64,000 bases of DNA from Dirofilaria immitis (taxonomy: Eukaryota; Nematoda; Chromadorea; Rhabditida; Onchocercidae), in contig JAKNDB010000104.1 in assembly GCA_024305405.1 (NCBI GenBank), positions 558,001 to 622,000 on the forward strand, written 5' to 3'. The position numbers were made by a program, and so were the translations under genes. Under the pieces are notes generated by a model, which worked only from the letters and a program-made list of their open reading frames with translations, ran no database searches and was not told the DNA's origin. This document shows positions 1-15,100 of the stretch, piece by piece (the stretch's first letter is position 1; every line of letters starts with the position of its first letter).

Positions 1-180
1 TATGCATTACAAGAGGAAAGTATCTGAATTGTTGAGTGCATTTTTTAGAATAACAAAAATCTAACTTATATATGAACCAATTATTTCTTGAATGAAAAAT
101 AATGCGGCGATAGTTTTTGTTCAAATAACTAATTTTTCTACATCTAAGAAGCATAGAACTTTTGATTGAAAGACATTTAG

Positions 181-3100
181 GCAGCTCAAGTTCTGGATGT
201 TGTCGAAACAGCCAAAGTTTATCAGTTGGAAAATACACGAACAAATAAGGGACTCAAGCTGAAACACGGTGGAGAAGAACGTGTTTATCGCCTAGAATTT
301 GTTTCGAACTCCGAGTTTACTAATCAGGAATTCAGTAAATGGTACGATGCCATGAAGGCTAATGTTAGCTTTGCTCTTTATTTCGATTCTCTAATCATTG
401 ATATCTATGTAATGGTCAGTATTAAATGGTTTTCAGTTATTTTCGGATTAACATGGGAAGATTAAAAATATATATGGGAATTCAAATTGATCCCATTCTA
501 AGTTACTATATCCTTCCTAATTATTATTCCTCATAACTTTCCCATGTTAATCTAAAAACATACCTAATATATAATCAAAGGTTAAAATTTCTATTTTAAT
601 ATCTACTGTTAACTTTCTGCTATTATTATTAAATAAAGAATATTGGATTTGATACTTTCATTTTAAATTTCGATAGGCTTCAAAATACTGAGGAAACTTG
701 TGACTGCAAAAATTAGTTATACGCCTGTTACTGATTGTGAGATTTTCACCCCAGATTATTTCAGAATCTCGCAATTCTTACAATAGATCAAGTGGAGAAG
801 AAGGAGGCTGATATTCAGAAAGCCGTCAATTATAATTACACGGATAAGGATATTGAACTGGTTAATTTTTTTGCATGTAATAGGAAATGTTGCTTAATTT
901 CGTATAAATTATATTTATATATTTGCAGAAAAAACCAATTCCTTAGTTATTACATATGAAAATTACTTTTTTGTGAATTCATTATTTCTGTGAATCTATT
1001 ATTTTGAAATTTGAAAATTTCCATTAAAGTTGGCAAAACAGAAAGTAAAATATTTTTATAATTTGACAAAATTAGGTTTAAAATTGATGAAGTTGCAGAT
1101 GGTGCAAGAAAAATGAGGTTTCAAAAAGCTCCACTTAACTATGCTTTGGAGAAAGGGAATCTTATCAAGCTTAAGGTTGTTTTTCTTCTAAGAGTAAACT
1201 TAAAGAATTTTTCCTTTATTTTATTAGATACAACACTGAGATAATCCATGCTTAGCTTTGTTATGTATTATAAATTTTTATATTTTCTCGTCATTAACTT
1301 TTGTATTTCAACTGATGAGTTTTTCGGATTCGGTTTTCTATTTCAGAAGTTTTTGCTTACTTTTAATTAGTAATAAAATTTTAGCCATGTATTGGACAGA
1401 AGATATGATACTGAACATAATGTTTAGAAAAAATGAAAATAAATTTTCATGAAAATAATAAAAATTCTGGTTTCGACAAAAGTTCAACAATTACGCAATT
1501 TTCTACTAAGCTTAATGCGAAAATTTGATTTTTATTTTATACATTTCCTTAATATTACGCGATTCCTAGCGACGGCAATGATATCGCTTGCAATTCACTT
1601 ATGAGAATTGAAGTAAATAAATAGGGTCAAAAGAATATGAAATTAAAATCTGAGCAAAATTTAGAAATGATGCATAATTTCAAGGACTTCAGAATTTTAT
1701 ATGTTCTGAGATAAGCTAGAATATTCCTTTATCTTTATTTATATTAATTTCTGAATGAATCTGAGTATTCATTATTCACTTTTACTGTTCTTTTAAGATC
1801 TCTTTATTCTACACTATGTCAGATTTTCTAAAATTTTCATCGTTTTGTCGCTATCTGTCTAGCTCTTACCTAATAATGAATGAATGTTTGCGGAACTTTT
1901 TTTTGATAATTTACCAATTTTTCTCAATTTTACTGTATTGTTTTGATCAAAAATGGAAAGAAATCTTTTTTTCTTTTTAAAATAAAGAAATTAATACATT
2001 CAAGAGAAAAGACTGTCGGTAGAAGCGGGAAATTGTATCACAGAGTTTCAGAATTACTTATGAATGCAATCATTTATTAATTTAACTTATTTTTACGTTC
2101 AGAGACTTAGCTTCCTTTTATTTTTTTAATTTTTTCATGAAACAACTTATGAGTTTGGAGAATAGTCGAATACGTCAAGAGTGAAAATAAAAGATTGCAT
2201 CCTTAATTTTATCAATTAGAATTATTTAAGATATTTATCTCAGAAATTACTATTAATAATGGTTACTAATTATTGAACATTAATTAGTACTCATCGATGA
2301 TTTAGTTCATGCCATTTCAGGTCCTTGACTCCTTTTTAATATCTCGTTTGGCTCATAATATCTGCCTGATTCGGTTATTTCCCTAGCTGTCTGAATGATT
2401 CGGGATTGTGGTTCATTTTCGCCTCGCCATGCTTTTAGCTTAGCCAATGTTTCGATACCGAAAATTACTGTCAATGCTACACATATTATCTGCAATAGTT
2501 CGTTTTTAGATCACGCGTAACAATAATTATCATTAAAATATTCATATTTTCAATATTTTATAGTTTTGCTGATTTTAAATTGTAATTATTCCGATAATTA
2601 TTCGAATAAGAGTGAGGGATAAAAATATGACTTTAAAAGATATTTGGATTTTTATGTTCAAAAATACCGTTTTATCTGGGACTCTCTTAATATATTTTGG
2701 GAATGAACTTACTGCATCGATGATAGCAGAACCACGTCCGTAAGTTAGCCAATTTGTCGAAAGATGTACCATAAGCCATATCGCTATAAAGAAGAGTAGT
2801 GTTGAAATACCGTAAAATATAAGTTCCTGAAATTTTGAAATATAATTTTTTCTCAGCATTTATTTATAATAAACTTTTATTTACGTCAGTTCTCTAAACT
2901 GTAAATAATCAGAAATTTTAGTCTTTTTTGTTTTTAAAACAGACTATAGAGTGAAAAAAATACTTCAAGAACTTTTTATTTAATTACGAAATATTCCGAT
3001 TTATTGGAAAATAAAAATATCTGCAAAAATATATATATATATTCTTTTTATCAATAATCTATTTATTTGCTTTTTTTTTCTATAACTTTTACAATAATTT

Positions 3101-6100
3101 TCATGCTAATCAGTAACCGATTTGAAATTTGCTAGGAAGATAACACATTCTGCTGAATTTAAAAATCACAGTTCAAAATTTAAAATCAGTACCACCACGA
3201 TGAGTCCTTCTCTGGTCGCTTCATCCTTGATCGTCAAATGCGGAAAGCAGACATAGCCAATTAATAGAGCGGAAATGATGACTGTAGCTGCGAATGAAAT
3301 ATTTTCAGTCCAAGCTGCAGTTGTGACATTACGATCTGCACATATTGCCAAGACGAATGATAGAAACGATAAGGCCTACAATTTTATTGAAATGCATTCA
3401 AGCTAGAATTGGGACTTCTTCGTAACATTAACAATACCTTTTGTGCATTCCATCTCTAGCAATGATAAGATTAATTTGCTGAGATAAAAGAGGATAGTTT
3501 AAAATACTCTAAGATTTATGTATAATTCCTCCCTATAATTTTTCCTTTTTTCATAGTGTCTATTTAGCTCTCTTTTTGAAGGTAGAACTCGTTTCTTCTG
3601 TGAAAAATTTATGCCTACAATTTCGGCAATTTTCAAGACGCCCGGAACGGTAGCAAGAAATGCCGTATTGAGCTGTCCTTGACGATTATCCGGAATTATT
3701 TGTATTTTACTAGACATATCGAATTTCAAACGTCGCTTTTGCTGTTGATGTTTCGGACTGTAACTTGAAAATGATCAATCATCGTATCATTTCTTTAAGG
3801 AATAATCAGAAAGGAGATTGATTATAAAAATGAAAAAATTACTTACCGTGACAGTATTTCGTCTCTCTTTCGTTCTAATTATCATTTGTAATTTTAAAAC
3901 ATGTAACATAACCATATCATGGGCAAATAAATAATCAAATATACCTTTTGGTAATGAGTATTTTTCATTTTAATTTTATTAGTTCCAGAAATTTTTAAAA
4001 ACTCCAAGATAATACAATAATGAGCAAAAACTACAGCGCATAAGTCCTTCAAAGAATGACCATAAAACTAGCTACTATTACTTGCTTCAAGATTTCTTTT
4101 TTGGAAAATAATAAAACCTAGATGGCGCAGGTGTTGCATATGAAGGAGGTGACTGTCGTCCACCATGATCCTGGTTGGGAACATTCGTTACATTTCCAAC
4201 GGTCGTCGCATCCACGATTGCTGCAGAATTCTTTTCTTCTGGATGTTGCTGTTCCAAATCTTCTGCTTTTAACATCTTTAAATATTTGTCAATAAAATCA
4301 TTTAGATCTTTTGTATGATAGGAGTGCCACATTCTACGATCATATTTTTTACAGCATAGTCTAGGTCATATTGTATATAAAAAGAATTTGCTAAAAGCAG
4401 TCTGATTTAGTATGGCAAATTCTGATAATAGATCTACAAAGTTTAAGGGAATTTTGGAACAAAATTTTATTTTTCTTTCAAATTAATTCAAAATTTTCTG
4501 TTTTCTAGACAATACTTTCTTTAGATAGACGAACGAAATTTTAATGGAAATATGATAGTGTAATTATTTTTGAAATTGCTTTAGAGATAACTTATAGCAG
4601 CTAACAGAAAGTGTATAGGTAACTATTATATATATTATGTATATTTATATACGCTTGAATGATCTTTTGACTAATATAATTTTTTTGGATATGTTCCTTA
4701 TTTCTTCATTTATTTTTGCTTTTTCGATATTACAATTACCACTTCACTATTTGCTTCATCAGAAATTAGTGCACACGGATTTTTATGCGAGCAAGTTGGA
4801 GCTAGGATAATGGAATAAACATTCATTAAGTATTATCATTAGTTGTAGATTTAATAATAATGCAATTTTCATTAAAATATATTACTTGTAGATTTAATAA
4901 TAATGCAATTTTCATTAAAATGTGTATAAGTTTTTGTAAGGAAGTTTACGTACATAAAAACTATACACAAATTTTGGTTTTCAAAAATCCATTGAAATTT
5001 TCTAGGATTTTATCCTATGTTTCAAATTTATTGGTAAATTGGATGAATATTAAACAGCAAGGTGCAAAGTTAAAAATATCGAAGTTTAAAATTTTTTCCT
5101 TATTTTGGTAACGGACTAAAAGTTCTATATATGTATATGTACCAAGCCCAAGTATGAAAATAGCAAAAGGACACTGATCTAAATTTCAAAATTTAGAGCA
5201 AAAATGAGGTGAGAAAATGAGGGTATTATCCTATAATATAAGAGAAATTGCGATATCGATTATAGAAAATAAGTGCGGGTTATTTAAAAAATGCGATAGA
5301 ATATACAAAGTTATGGTCAATATAATCATTTTTAAGTTTTAATTTTAATTTTTATTCTTAGTGAAATAACCCTGTTTTGCAAGATACCACTGTCGTATTT
5401 TAAATTTGTTGAATTATGCGAACCAAATTACCTGCACAGATAAGGATATTTCTAGTGATTGTCAACAGTGAAATTTATAAACATATTGCTCATATTCATT
5501 CGTTTGGATTTACGTTAGTCCATCCTTTATGTACCATAAAATGAGCTATATGATGAAATTAGGTATTTAATGAAGATAAATTGATGTATAGGTTTGTGTA
5601 ATGAAACGAAACCAAACGTTGCGATATAAACAAACTGCAAAAATTTTGGACGGTAATGGAACGAACAGTGAAGGAGCGGTTTGATTTTGATGGCGGAATG
5701 AGCAGCGATTTTTGATGAGAAATGAATTAAAATATATAGAAATTCTTCAATTTCATCGTGATATGTTAACAATTGCTTTGCATCAAACATGGTGATGATA
5801 GTGTTGGAGAAAGCAGTAAATGGATAGGACATGAGGTAGAAGAGTGGGGTGAATAGGCAGGGAAAAGAGACGGGAATGTAACAACACGGGTTTCCTTGTA
5901 ACTTTTAAAACACTCTACAAGAAATTTTGTGGGAAAAAATGATTAACTGTTAAAAGTAATAATTGTGATTAAATAGCTGGATAAAACAGATCTATGTATT
6001 TGTTCAAAAAATTGTTCGGGAAATGAAGAAATAAAATGCGGGAGAATTAGCCATTCGATTCAATATCTTTCTGCTTTATACAATAAGAGATTTAAACCAA

Positions 6101-9100
6101 TATGATCCAATATATATACAGAGAGACCGGTTTTGTTTTCTTACGATCAAAAAAGAAAAAGTGCCGTCATTACTTTTAATGCTTTTTTTTTTTTTAAAGA
6201 CTTTCGCCGTTTAATCGACTACCAATTAATAATTCTTGTAACACAAGACCAGAATATAAGCATATAAGTACACTAATTATATATTTCCTATTTTGAGCTT
6301 TTTCTTCACTTTTTTTTACGAAGAATGAAGAATTCTAAGAAATTTGATTCAAACTAATATTTAGTGTTTAGTTTTGAAATGGAGCATTTCTTCGTCATAA
6401 GTTTCGAGAAGCAAAAGCAAAGTATATCGTTCGATTGAATTTTTACATGCCTGATTCATTCCAGCACATTTTGCCCAAATAACTTTTTCTAACAAGACAA
6501 GTCTCATTAGAAAAAGTTTATTGTTAGAAGAAGAGTATGGATATTATAATATTATAAATTTCATGTGGTATGAGGAAGAAAATATGTAGGAAAATTTTGG
6601 AAAACTTTAAACTGGCAGTGATCACAAGAGCCACTTATAACAGATGTGTAAATGGTAATTTAAGAAAGAGCAGAAATAGTACTTAATATAGCTTCGGTAC
6701 CAAATGCAAAGATTATGACCTGTAGAAATAATTTCCACCAAACCATGTCAATAATATTCCCGAGAAAGTTCAAGATTTCTTATAAATACAGTCATTCAGT
6801 GTAAGTATTCTGCGTTGTTGCATAACTATTGCTGAATTTTTGATAGATTAACAAAATCTTTGCTTTAGTGATCATTAATTTGTCTGTTATTAGGCAAAAG
6901 TTACAGATAGTTATCGAGAATCATGATATGATGAGAGAAAAATAAAGTTACCTGTTGAGAAATTTTTAGAAAGTGAACAGTCTGGTTTGAAATGGGCTTG
7001 ACATAATTTTAATATAAAGTCAGTCGTAGGTAGGTGATTTTCTTAATTGAAATAAATTAGTTGACAAATACAAGAATGAATGATGAATGTCATGCTTTTC
7101 GTTTCAGCTTATCTCAAATGCACTATTCTGTTTATTCTATTTTGCATCACATTTGCACTATAATTTTCTAATATTAGTAACGATATAAGTTTCTGCTTTC
7201 ACTAATTTCTTATTTGTCTGCTTACTTAATGAGATAATCAATATTTATAGAATTCAGAGATTGGTTTTAAATTATTTGAAAGTTTACAAAATCGTACCAT
7301 TGAAATGATCAATTCCGAAATGTAATAAAAATATTCGTTTTTTTTTTCGATTATTTGTACGAAAGAAAAGACATGCAGTGACAGTAAATTGTCTTTCATA
7401 AATAAATTGCTTCTTAATTGAATAATGACATTGAATTAGGAAGCACTTATATAATTCGAAATATTTCACTTATAATTTCCATTTCTTCTAATTTTTACTT
7501 TTTTCAACTTTGTTTGAAATATTTTTTAATATAAATATCGAACTTTTTATTAGTTATTTAATTTGGACAGACTTGTTAATATTCACAGCCATATTTTGAT
7601 AGCTTGTTTGTGTAAATTTATATGAATCATTAGATAGAGGTAAAATGATATTAATAAACAAATAAGCAAATAAGGATGTAAACAAATGAAAAGTAAATAA
7701 ATACTTAAAACCAATGAACATATGATCACGTTACTGATATCATCTAACTACATCAAATTGTAAAATGCATTGTATATGTATGTTGTATATCAATTGGCGT
7801 AAAAATAGAATTTGCCACTATTTCAACCGATTAGCATTCCCTTTTCACTTTATTTGTCGCCTTCATTCTCTGCCATTTCTATGTTATTTATAAAATGTCT
7901 CACTTCCAGTTTTTATAACTACACCATTACTCTAGCTGTAATAATAATAAATTTTGCAATAACTTGTCAATAAAACTAGGAATAATAATCGTGAATTGAA
8001 TTCAAAGAAATTCTGCTAAGGTGAAAGAAGAATTAGATGAGAGCAGTTATGCAAGGATGCAAATGACCTTCGTTGTTTTCTTGATTCAACAATAGATTGG
8101 GTCAAATTAAATTCAAAAAGAAAAAAGATTTCAATGTAAAGTTCTGGAGAATAGTTCGCTAGGAATATTTTGTAATTAAAGAAGAAAGAAAAAAATTGTA
8201 ATTTATAAAAAATATAGGTATAATGTTGATATTAATCTCTCTAATTTTATTGATAATAGTTTGATCCTGTAATGAATAATTGATTCTGATCAATAAAATC
8301 AATAAAAAGTAAAATTTCGTAGTTAAGCGAATCTTTTGTTTGCTGTTTACTTCACTGTTAAAAATTGACAATTCCCATTTATTAGACGACTAACGAAATT
8401 GTTTAAAATTTTGCGTTTTGTAGAAATTCCAAAAGCACATTCACACTATGAAAGTAGGCTAATCATTTATCATAACACTTCTTTTAATACTACTGATTTT
8501 TCTTTCCTTTTCAAGTAATTTTGTCTGGTTGAAATATTTCCGACTAGTTAAAAAATACTTCGTCCTAACTAACTTTCATTTCATTGTAGCTCTGTGAATT
8601 TTAATTAGTTCATAAAAAAATATATACTACTGAGCAATCTGAAGATAATCCCTTACTGTTATTTTTCAAACCTCTTAATGGCATAGAAATTTGAAATTGG
8701 AAAAATAGATATGAATGAAACTTTTTCTCCTGTAAAAAAAAAACGAAACTTGCATATTCTGCTGAGATGAGACGATCTTATATAGTTGTCTTAAAATGGC
8801 TCTCAATGATAATGGTTAAATCACAAATTGAATCATTAGTGATGCTATTGTAAACAGATAATAAAAGTATCGAAAAGTAAAATGATAAATTTTTGACAGG
8901 TTTGAGAATATGCTTGTTGATATACTTACCATAAATATGATATGATAGAATAAAGAAGCATCAAAGACTATAAAAGGTACAGCGACATGGTAAGTAACCT
9001 AAGTATGTCATTCAAAATATAGCGAATAACGCAGTGAAATATGCGATGATAAAATGGAATGATAAATGCTATGTTGATCAGAAGAATTATTTTTATAGAT

Positions 9101-12100
9101 CTGTTCTTTTATTAATTCGAATCTATTCTAAATTACTTTAGAAATTAAATTTCAACTTTTTGAATTCTTTGCTAGAAATTTTAATGAACTGAAGGGTTTT
9201 AATTCGAAATAAAGTTTTACGGCGAAGAGATATTTAAAATCATTAACAATCTGAACTAGAGATCGATTGAATGAAATTATTAGATTACTCATATTTTAAT
9301 TCTTTTTCAGGAAATCCATTCTTTCGACTACATCAAATGAAATGAAACAATTCAGAATGATCAGACTTAAGTCGATAAATCTGATTCATCTTACATCTGT
9401 ATTAAAGAAAAAACATTTTGTACTTAATGAGTGAGTGAAGTATTTAATGAGAAAATGGTGATAATGGTTCATTTTGAGACTGATTTATTTCGTTTCATTT
9501 GATACAGTTGAGGGAATTTTCCACCTAGGTATCAGTGTCCATGATCGATGCGACAGTGATAAAACTAAGATAACAAAGGTTAGTTGAGGTGATAATGATG
9601 AAGGACCGAATTGATTTCCGTATAAATTTGAACGAATTAACCTTGAAAAGGGAGTCATTTGCAAAATAGTGTACATATGTACTTTCAGCATACAATCTTT
9701 TCCATTCTACTAGACCTTTTCTTGTCATTGTGATGAAGATTAATCGAAATGATGTGGAGGAATGTAATCCTTAGTAATAATAGTAGCAGCAATAAATCAT
9801 TACTTCTATGTCATTGTCCTTGATCCGAATCACGTCTTTACGCAATACCTTATCTGACGGGAAGGAAAAAAAGTTAATGCGTCATCATGTAATGACGTGC
9901 TGCGTAACTATCTTATCGTAGCCACTTATATTTGATATTGACCATTTTATGCAAAAGTTTCGAAAATATCGAATCAGATCAAGTACTGATAATGAAAGCA
10001 TTTTTTGAAATATAATTCTAAAGAATTCTTCACACAGTAACGATACAAATAATTCAGTATAAAACGATGGACAAAAAAAGCGATTACCTACATGCAGTAT
10101 CTGTTATTTAATATTGATATATGAGTGAATGAAGAAGAGATAAAATGGTAAAGAGGAAGTAGTAGTTGCTCTCATTTTCATAATGCGGATAATTTTTATT
10201 GTCCGATTGGTCAAAAGTTTCCAAACTTTATTCGTTTCTATCTTCGAAAGCTACATGCATATAAATTGTGCCGATTTTTTCCCCACTCAGTTGATCGATG
10301 ATTTTGAATTGCCGAAAATAATTCATTGGTGAATTCATCACATTTCTATTTCCCGGATGAGATTAATGTAGGATATATGTCACCAGTATGAAGAATGTAA
10401 ATGATATAATTTTCTTTAGTAGTGGTTATTTCGCAAATGATGATATTTGGTTAAGAGATCGGATATTTGAGCACTCTAGACTGAAGGTGGGAAAAAATCA
10501 TTGGTAAAGATAACTGTGTAAATGTTCTATGAACATTTAGTATTACTATTTAATTTATTTGAAATTGTATTAGTAATCCATTTTAGGTTAGAAATTTACC
10601 AATTTTATAATCAAAAATTTTATTAATGCTTGTATCGATACTAATAAATATTACTAATAAAAATAAAATAAAAAAAATAAACTAATAAAATACTAATAAA
10701 ATGTGGTTGAGCAGTGTTTGCCAGTCGATGTTGCTGATTTGTTGAGAAATATAGTATTAATGATGTTATATAGATATAAATATTGCAGTCAATTTAGTAT
10801 CGAGAAGTAAAATTAATTATTAAAGCTTGATCCGGCCTGTTATGTATTTTTTAATTTCATATTTTTTATTAAATGACACTGAATAGATAAGGATTGTAAA
10901 GCAATTTACTTTTTATTTATTTGTCATGAGAAAGTGATAGGAGAGCCATCGAAAGGATGCACATACGTTTATCCTTTTTCCTACATTATGTTTCCTTGAA
11001 CCGAAAAAATTGTCAGCAATTTTTCATTTTTGAAACGATAAGAAAAGCATTTACGAATAACTAAAATTTCGAAAAAAATCTAGCAATATATAAACGATTT
11101 CGAAAGAATAATAATATAAAATAGGAAAGAAGGGGCTGCGTAATAGATGAATAATATTTGCGAAGAAAAGTAAGCGGAATTTTGTTTTGCTTTTGATTTG
11201 GTATAATACAATAGTAATTTTATATTTTACGATTTGTTTTTATTTATTTGAATTTTGAATAAGTTGTTTTAGGATCGTCTTATTTATTGCTATATGTAAT
11301 TTAGTTTAATTCTTTTTGATTCATACCATTTCTTTCATCCATTTTTCAAAATAACATAACCAAACAATTGTATTGATTGTTTCTTGATCTCTACTAAATA
11401 ATGTTTTTTAAAAAATAAAATTTTGTGAAGGGAAAAAGAAGATTAACTATCTATACATGATAAATTTGGAGTTTATATAGTTCGACTTAATTTAGTTTAA
11501 TAAAAAATGAGGAAATATTAAAAGCTTGAAACTATTATTGAAAATGAAAGCAATAGATTCGAGTTTTAATAGAAGCAGTTGCATGAGAATGATGAACCAT
11601 CATTCTCATGCTGATTGACGATCGAAACTTTAGATTGCTAAAAGGAGAAAATTGTTATTTTCATATTTAGTCTACTATTTTATGTTGACGAAGCGTTATA
11701 AATTTGTTGTGAATTGTTGATGCTGTTTTTCAACTGCTTTACACTTCCTATGAAGTTTGCAATAATCAATAAGCGTGAAAGCTACGTAATCGACTGTTGA
11801 CTGTTTAATCATAGAACTTTTTGTTATTGAGTTATGAGTGAACTAGTTTCGGTCACTTGACAAATAATATTTGTTTGATATGGAGATGATGAAAAATTTC
11901 AAAGAGTATCATGTTATTGCTATAAATACCGGTTTTTGCTATATTATCTGCAAATGCATACTGTCAACTTATGATTTGTGGTGTTTAATTCCTTTGGATT
12001 TTAAATAATACAGAATTTGAATATAAAGTTTACATTATTTAGGGGCAGTACATGTATAGATTTCAACTTTACTTTTATGAACTCTACTAATTTAAAGAAT

Positions 12101-15100
12101 TTTGACCTCGCACCTACAATAATGATGAATCAATTCATTTTTATTATCACTTTCAACAATTTTCTATTATTAATGATCATTGTTATAAATAATGAAAAAA
12201 TGAATGAAAAATGCTCTTTTTTTTTCATTTTTGAGAGAAAGATTGTATTGTAGGAGAGAAAGGAAGATTGAAATTATGTTGGAATAAGCCATCTTAACTA
12301 TTTTAGATAACAATCATCTGATCTTAATATTCTGAAATATAGACATAATCATTTCATTCTCCAGGCTTATAGCGAGATCGAAATTCAGGTAATCGAAGTT
12401 ATTAAAGCAAGAGAAAAGCTTATTCTTTCGATTAATTGTTTAGATGTATAAAAGTTTAAAGAAATTGTCCGATTTATTTACTTTTTTGTTGTTGCAAGTG
12501 CATAAAAATGCGCAGAAAATTATAATAATTCGTTCCAAAAATAAGTGTAGCAGTAATTATTGATTATTTTCCTGAAATTAACTTTAATGCAGAAATGCAT
12601 AAATAATTGATGTGATTGTATGATTCTTTTCGGAAGCGATTTCCGGTACTCGTGGAATTACGAGAGCCTAAAGGCCCTAATTTATGAAGGGAAAAAAGAG
12701 AATGGTGAACAGATAAAAGAAATATTTTAAAAAATTGTTATGTGAAATAAGTAAATAATGATTTTGCCACTAATAGTAAATATAATTAGTTTTTTTTAAA
12801 TTTTTTTATTTTCTGGCTTTTTATTTTCTCACATTTAAAAAAGTCGTTATATTCCGATGATTGTTATTACAAGATTATGCCAATGTGGCCTTGTATTATG
12901 AAATTTTTAATAATTGGAAGACGATTTAATAGAAAAGGGAAAGAGATTTGCCGGATAATAAAAATACATTATTTTTCCTTTTATCTCTTATTTTCATTCT
13001 AGGAATATTATTTGAGTTTTATTTTCTGATATAGAATTTAAAGCCAGTAGTGAATCATTGAAACTTAATGGAATGGTTTAAATTAAATACTGAAATCGTT
13101 TGCGATTTCTCATACTACAATGTTCGATTGCATTAATATGAAAGTAAGGTGTTAAAATAATAGAAAAAAAAGTGAAATATTCAAATTCATAATTCTCGGA
13201 TATATTAAATCTTTAAAAATTGACTGTTATAATATTGATAAGTACTGAATAGAATTTGAAGTATATATCGAGATGTCTCTTAGCATCGGATTAAATTTTA
13301 GAAAGCTTTCATTCTATTTATGAATTTCTCCTTTCTCCAGATTCAATCTAATCTGATAAGATTATTCTTTTTACTCTAATGATTTCTCTGATTTAGAAAC
13401 TTTCTGAACAGAGTATGTTTTAGAATTGATGAATAAATTTTAGTACATTTTCGATAATCCTTATGGAAAACTTCATCTTCTCTTCTTTAGCTAGTTTAAT
13501 CAAGTTATTTTGGGAGAGATATTCCAGACTTCCAAAAAATTTAAAACTATGGAAAAATTAATAAGTAATATACAAGTAATGATGTTGCAATGAAGGTTTT
13601 GTAGAATTAATGTGCTGTCACATTTAATTGTGCATTCTTATCTTATGTATTCCTCTCTCAACTGCTTCATTATATTTCTATACAAATATCTCAACTCGGC
13701 AATTCTGGCAGAGGAATTTGTCCTCTTCGACCTAAAAAAATATTTGTTTTTTCTTGTTATAGCAAGAAGCCGAACAGTATGGAAATGTTGATGAAGTACA
13801 GTTATTACAACAACAAATTGATGATTTGGAAGCAAGAGCTACCGAATTGGTACACTTTTGAGAATGCAGTTTATTTTGGTATAATATTGAACAGTGTAGT
13901 CAAATTAAAAAGAACATTTTTATCAATTCATCTGTTTGATTGGTGTGTATGAAATATTGAATTCTCTAGTAACTGAGATTATTAAACAAGCAGGTATCAT
14001 ATAGCAAACTATTTCTGATGCAAAATAATCATATTGCAGGAGCGACGTCGTTCGCAAAGTATCCGCGGTATTAGTTGGATCAATCAACGTAACAGACAGG
14101 CCATCAAAGAAGCTATTCTTAGTGGCCAAATACATGTTGAGACTTCCAGTCAGGATGATCCATTTACCCGAAAGAATGCGCGAATGAAGGTTCTTTTATT
14201 CTGTTTCTGATTTTACATTCGATATTTCCTTAAAGCATTCTTATTTTATATAAGTTAATATCATGATAATTTGTAGTCATATGTGAAAATATGCTGAAAA
14301 ATTGAATACTGAATTTACATTTTCTGCACAAATGTATCCAGACTGTCATTAATGTTAATCAACTTTTTACATATTTTTAAAGTAGAGAGAATATGAATAA
14401 TTTTGCTAATTTATACTAGTTGCAAAGCATTCATTTTAACTTCTGAATACTTTTTAAACTTAAGCCTGTTCCTGGTAGAGATAAAATCACTCAGCAGTTC
14501 AATAAAAAGAAAGATGCAGTAACCAGCAACAACGGCGAACGTAAGTTTTTATTGTATTTTTTGCATACAAAGTCTTTTTCATTTTAATTCCTTGAACTAA
14601 CATTTTCATTATTTATTGTTTTGGAAAAGATTTTATTCTTTAGATTTTTATCTTTATTCGTTTCACTACTGGTCATTTTACCATAGAAAACAAGGTTTAA
14701 CTTAAGGAATGATAGAAATATGATAAATGTCTTTCCTTACGTAATAATTATAAGAGAACATTATTCGCGAAGAATGTGCTATATTTAGTAAAAGCATTGC
14801 AAATGCACTTATTTTTGAATTTGGTTTAAAAGATCACTTGAACTATTGCTATATATGTCTTAACTGCAGGATCAACTTATGATAAATATCTTTTCTTATG
14901 TAATGATTCTAAAAATTTTTCCATATTTCGATTCAAATCTTGTCATTCCTATACCAATATATCTCTAAATTTATGAAAGATAATTAATTAAGTAATAATT
15001 TTTTTCCGATGAAATTTTTTTATAAAGAAATCCGTTCGGTTTTTTTATCTAAATTTTCTTATTTAAGATTCTTCACTAAGCTTCCAATCAACAGTTGTTG

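Larger units (their letters stand above)
4333..13762. other. remaining part of RTF1 intron 3, no gene recognised
   Basis: Apart from a short tandem repeat and two inverted repeats listed separately, I see no convincing exon here on either strand. Open frames such as the 101-codon one at 5527-5832 (-) have no recognisable domain, no clear partner exons and ordinary AT-rich composition. Confidence 0.5.

Noticed and set aside
5527..5832. 101-codon minus-strand open frame in the RTF1 intron
   Set aside because: No recognisable family, no consistent donor or acceptor, and no partner exon towards 4332, so a gene cannot be supported.
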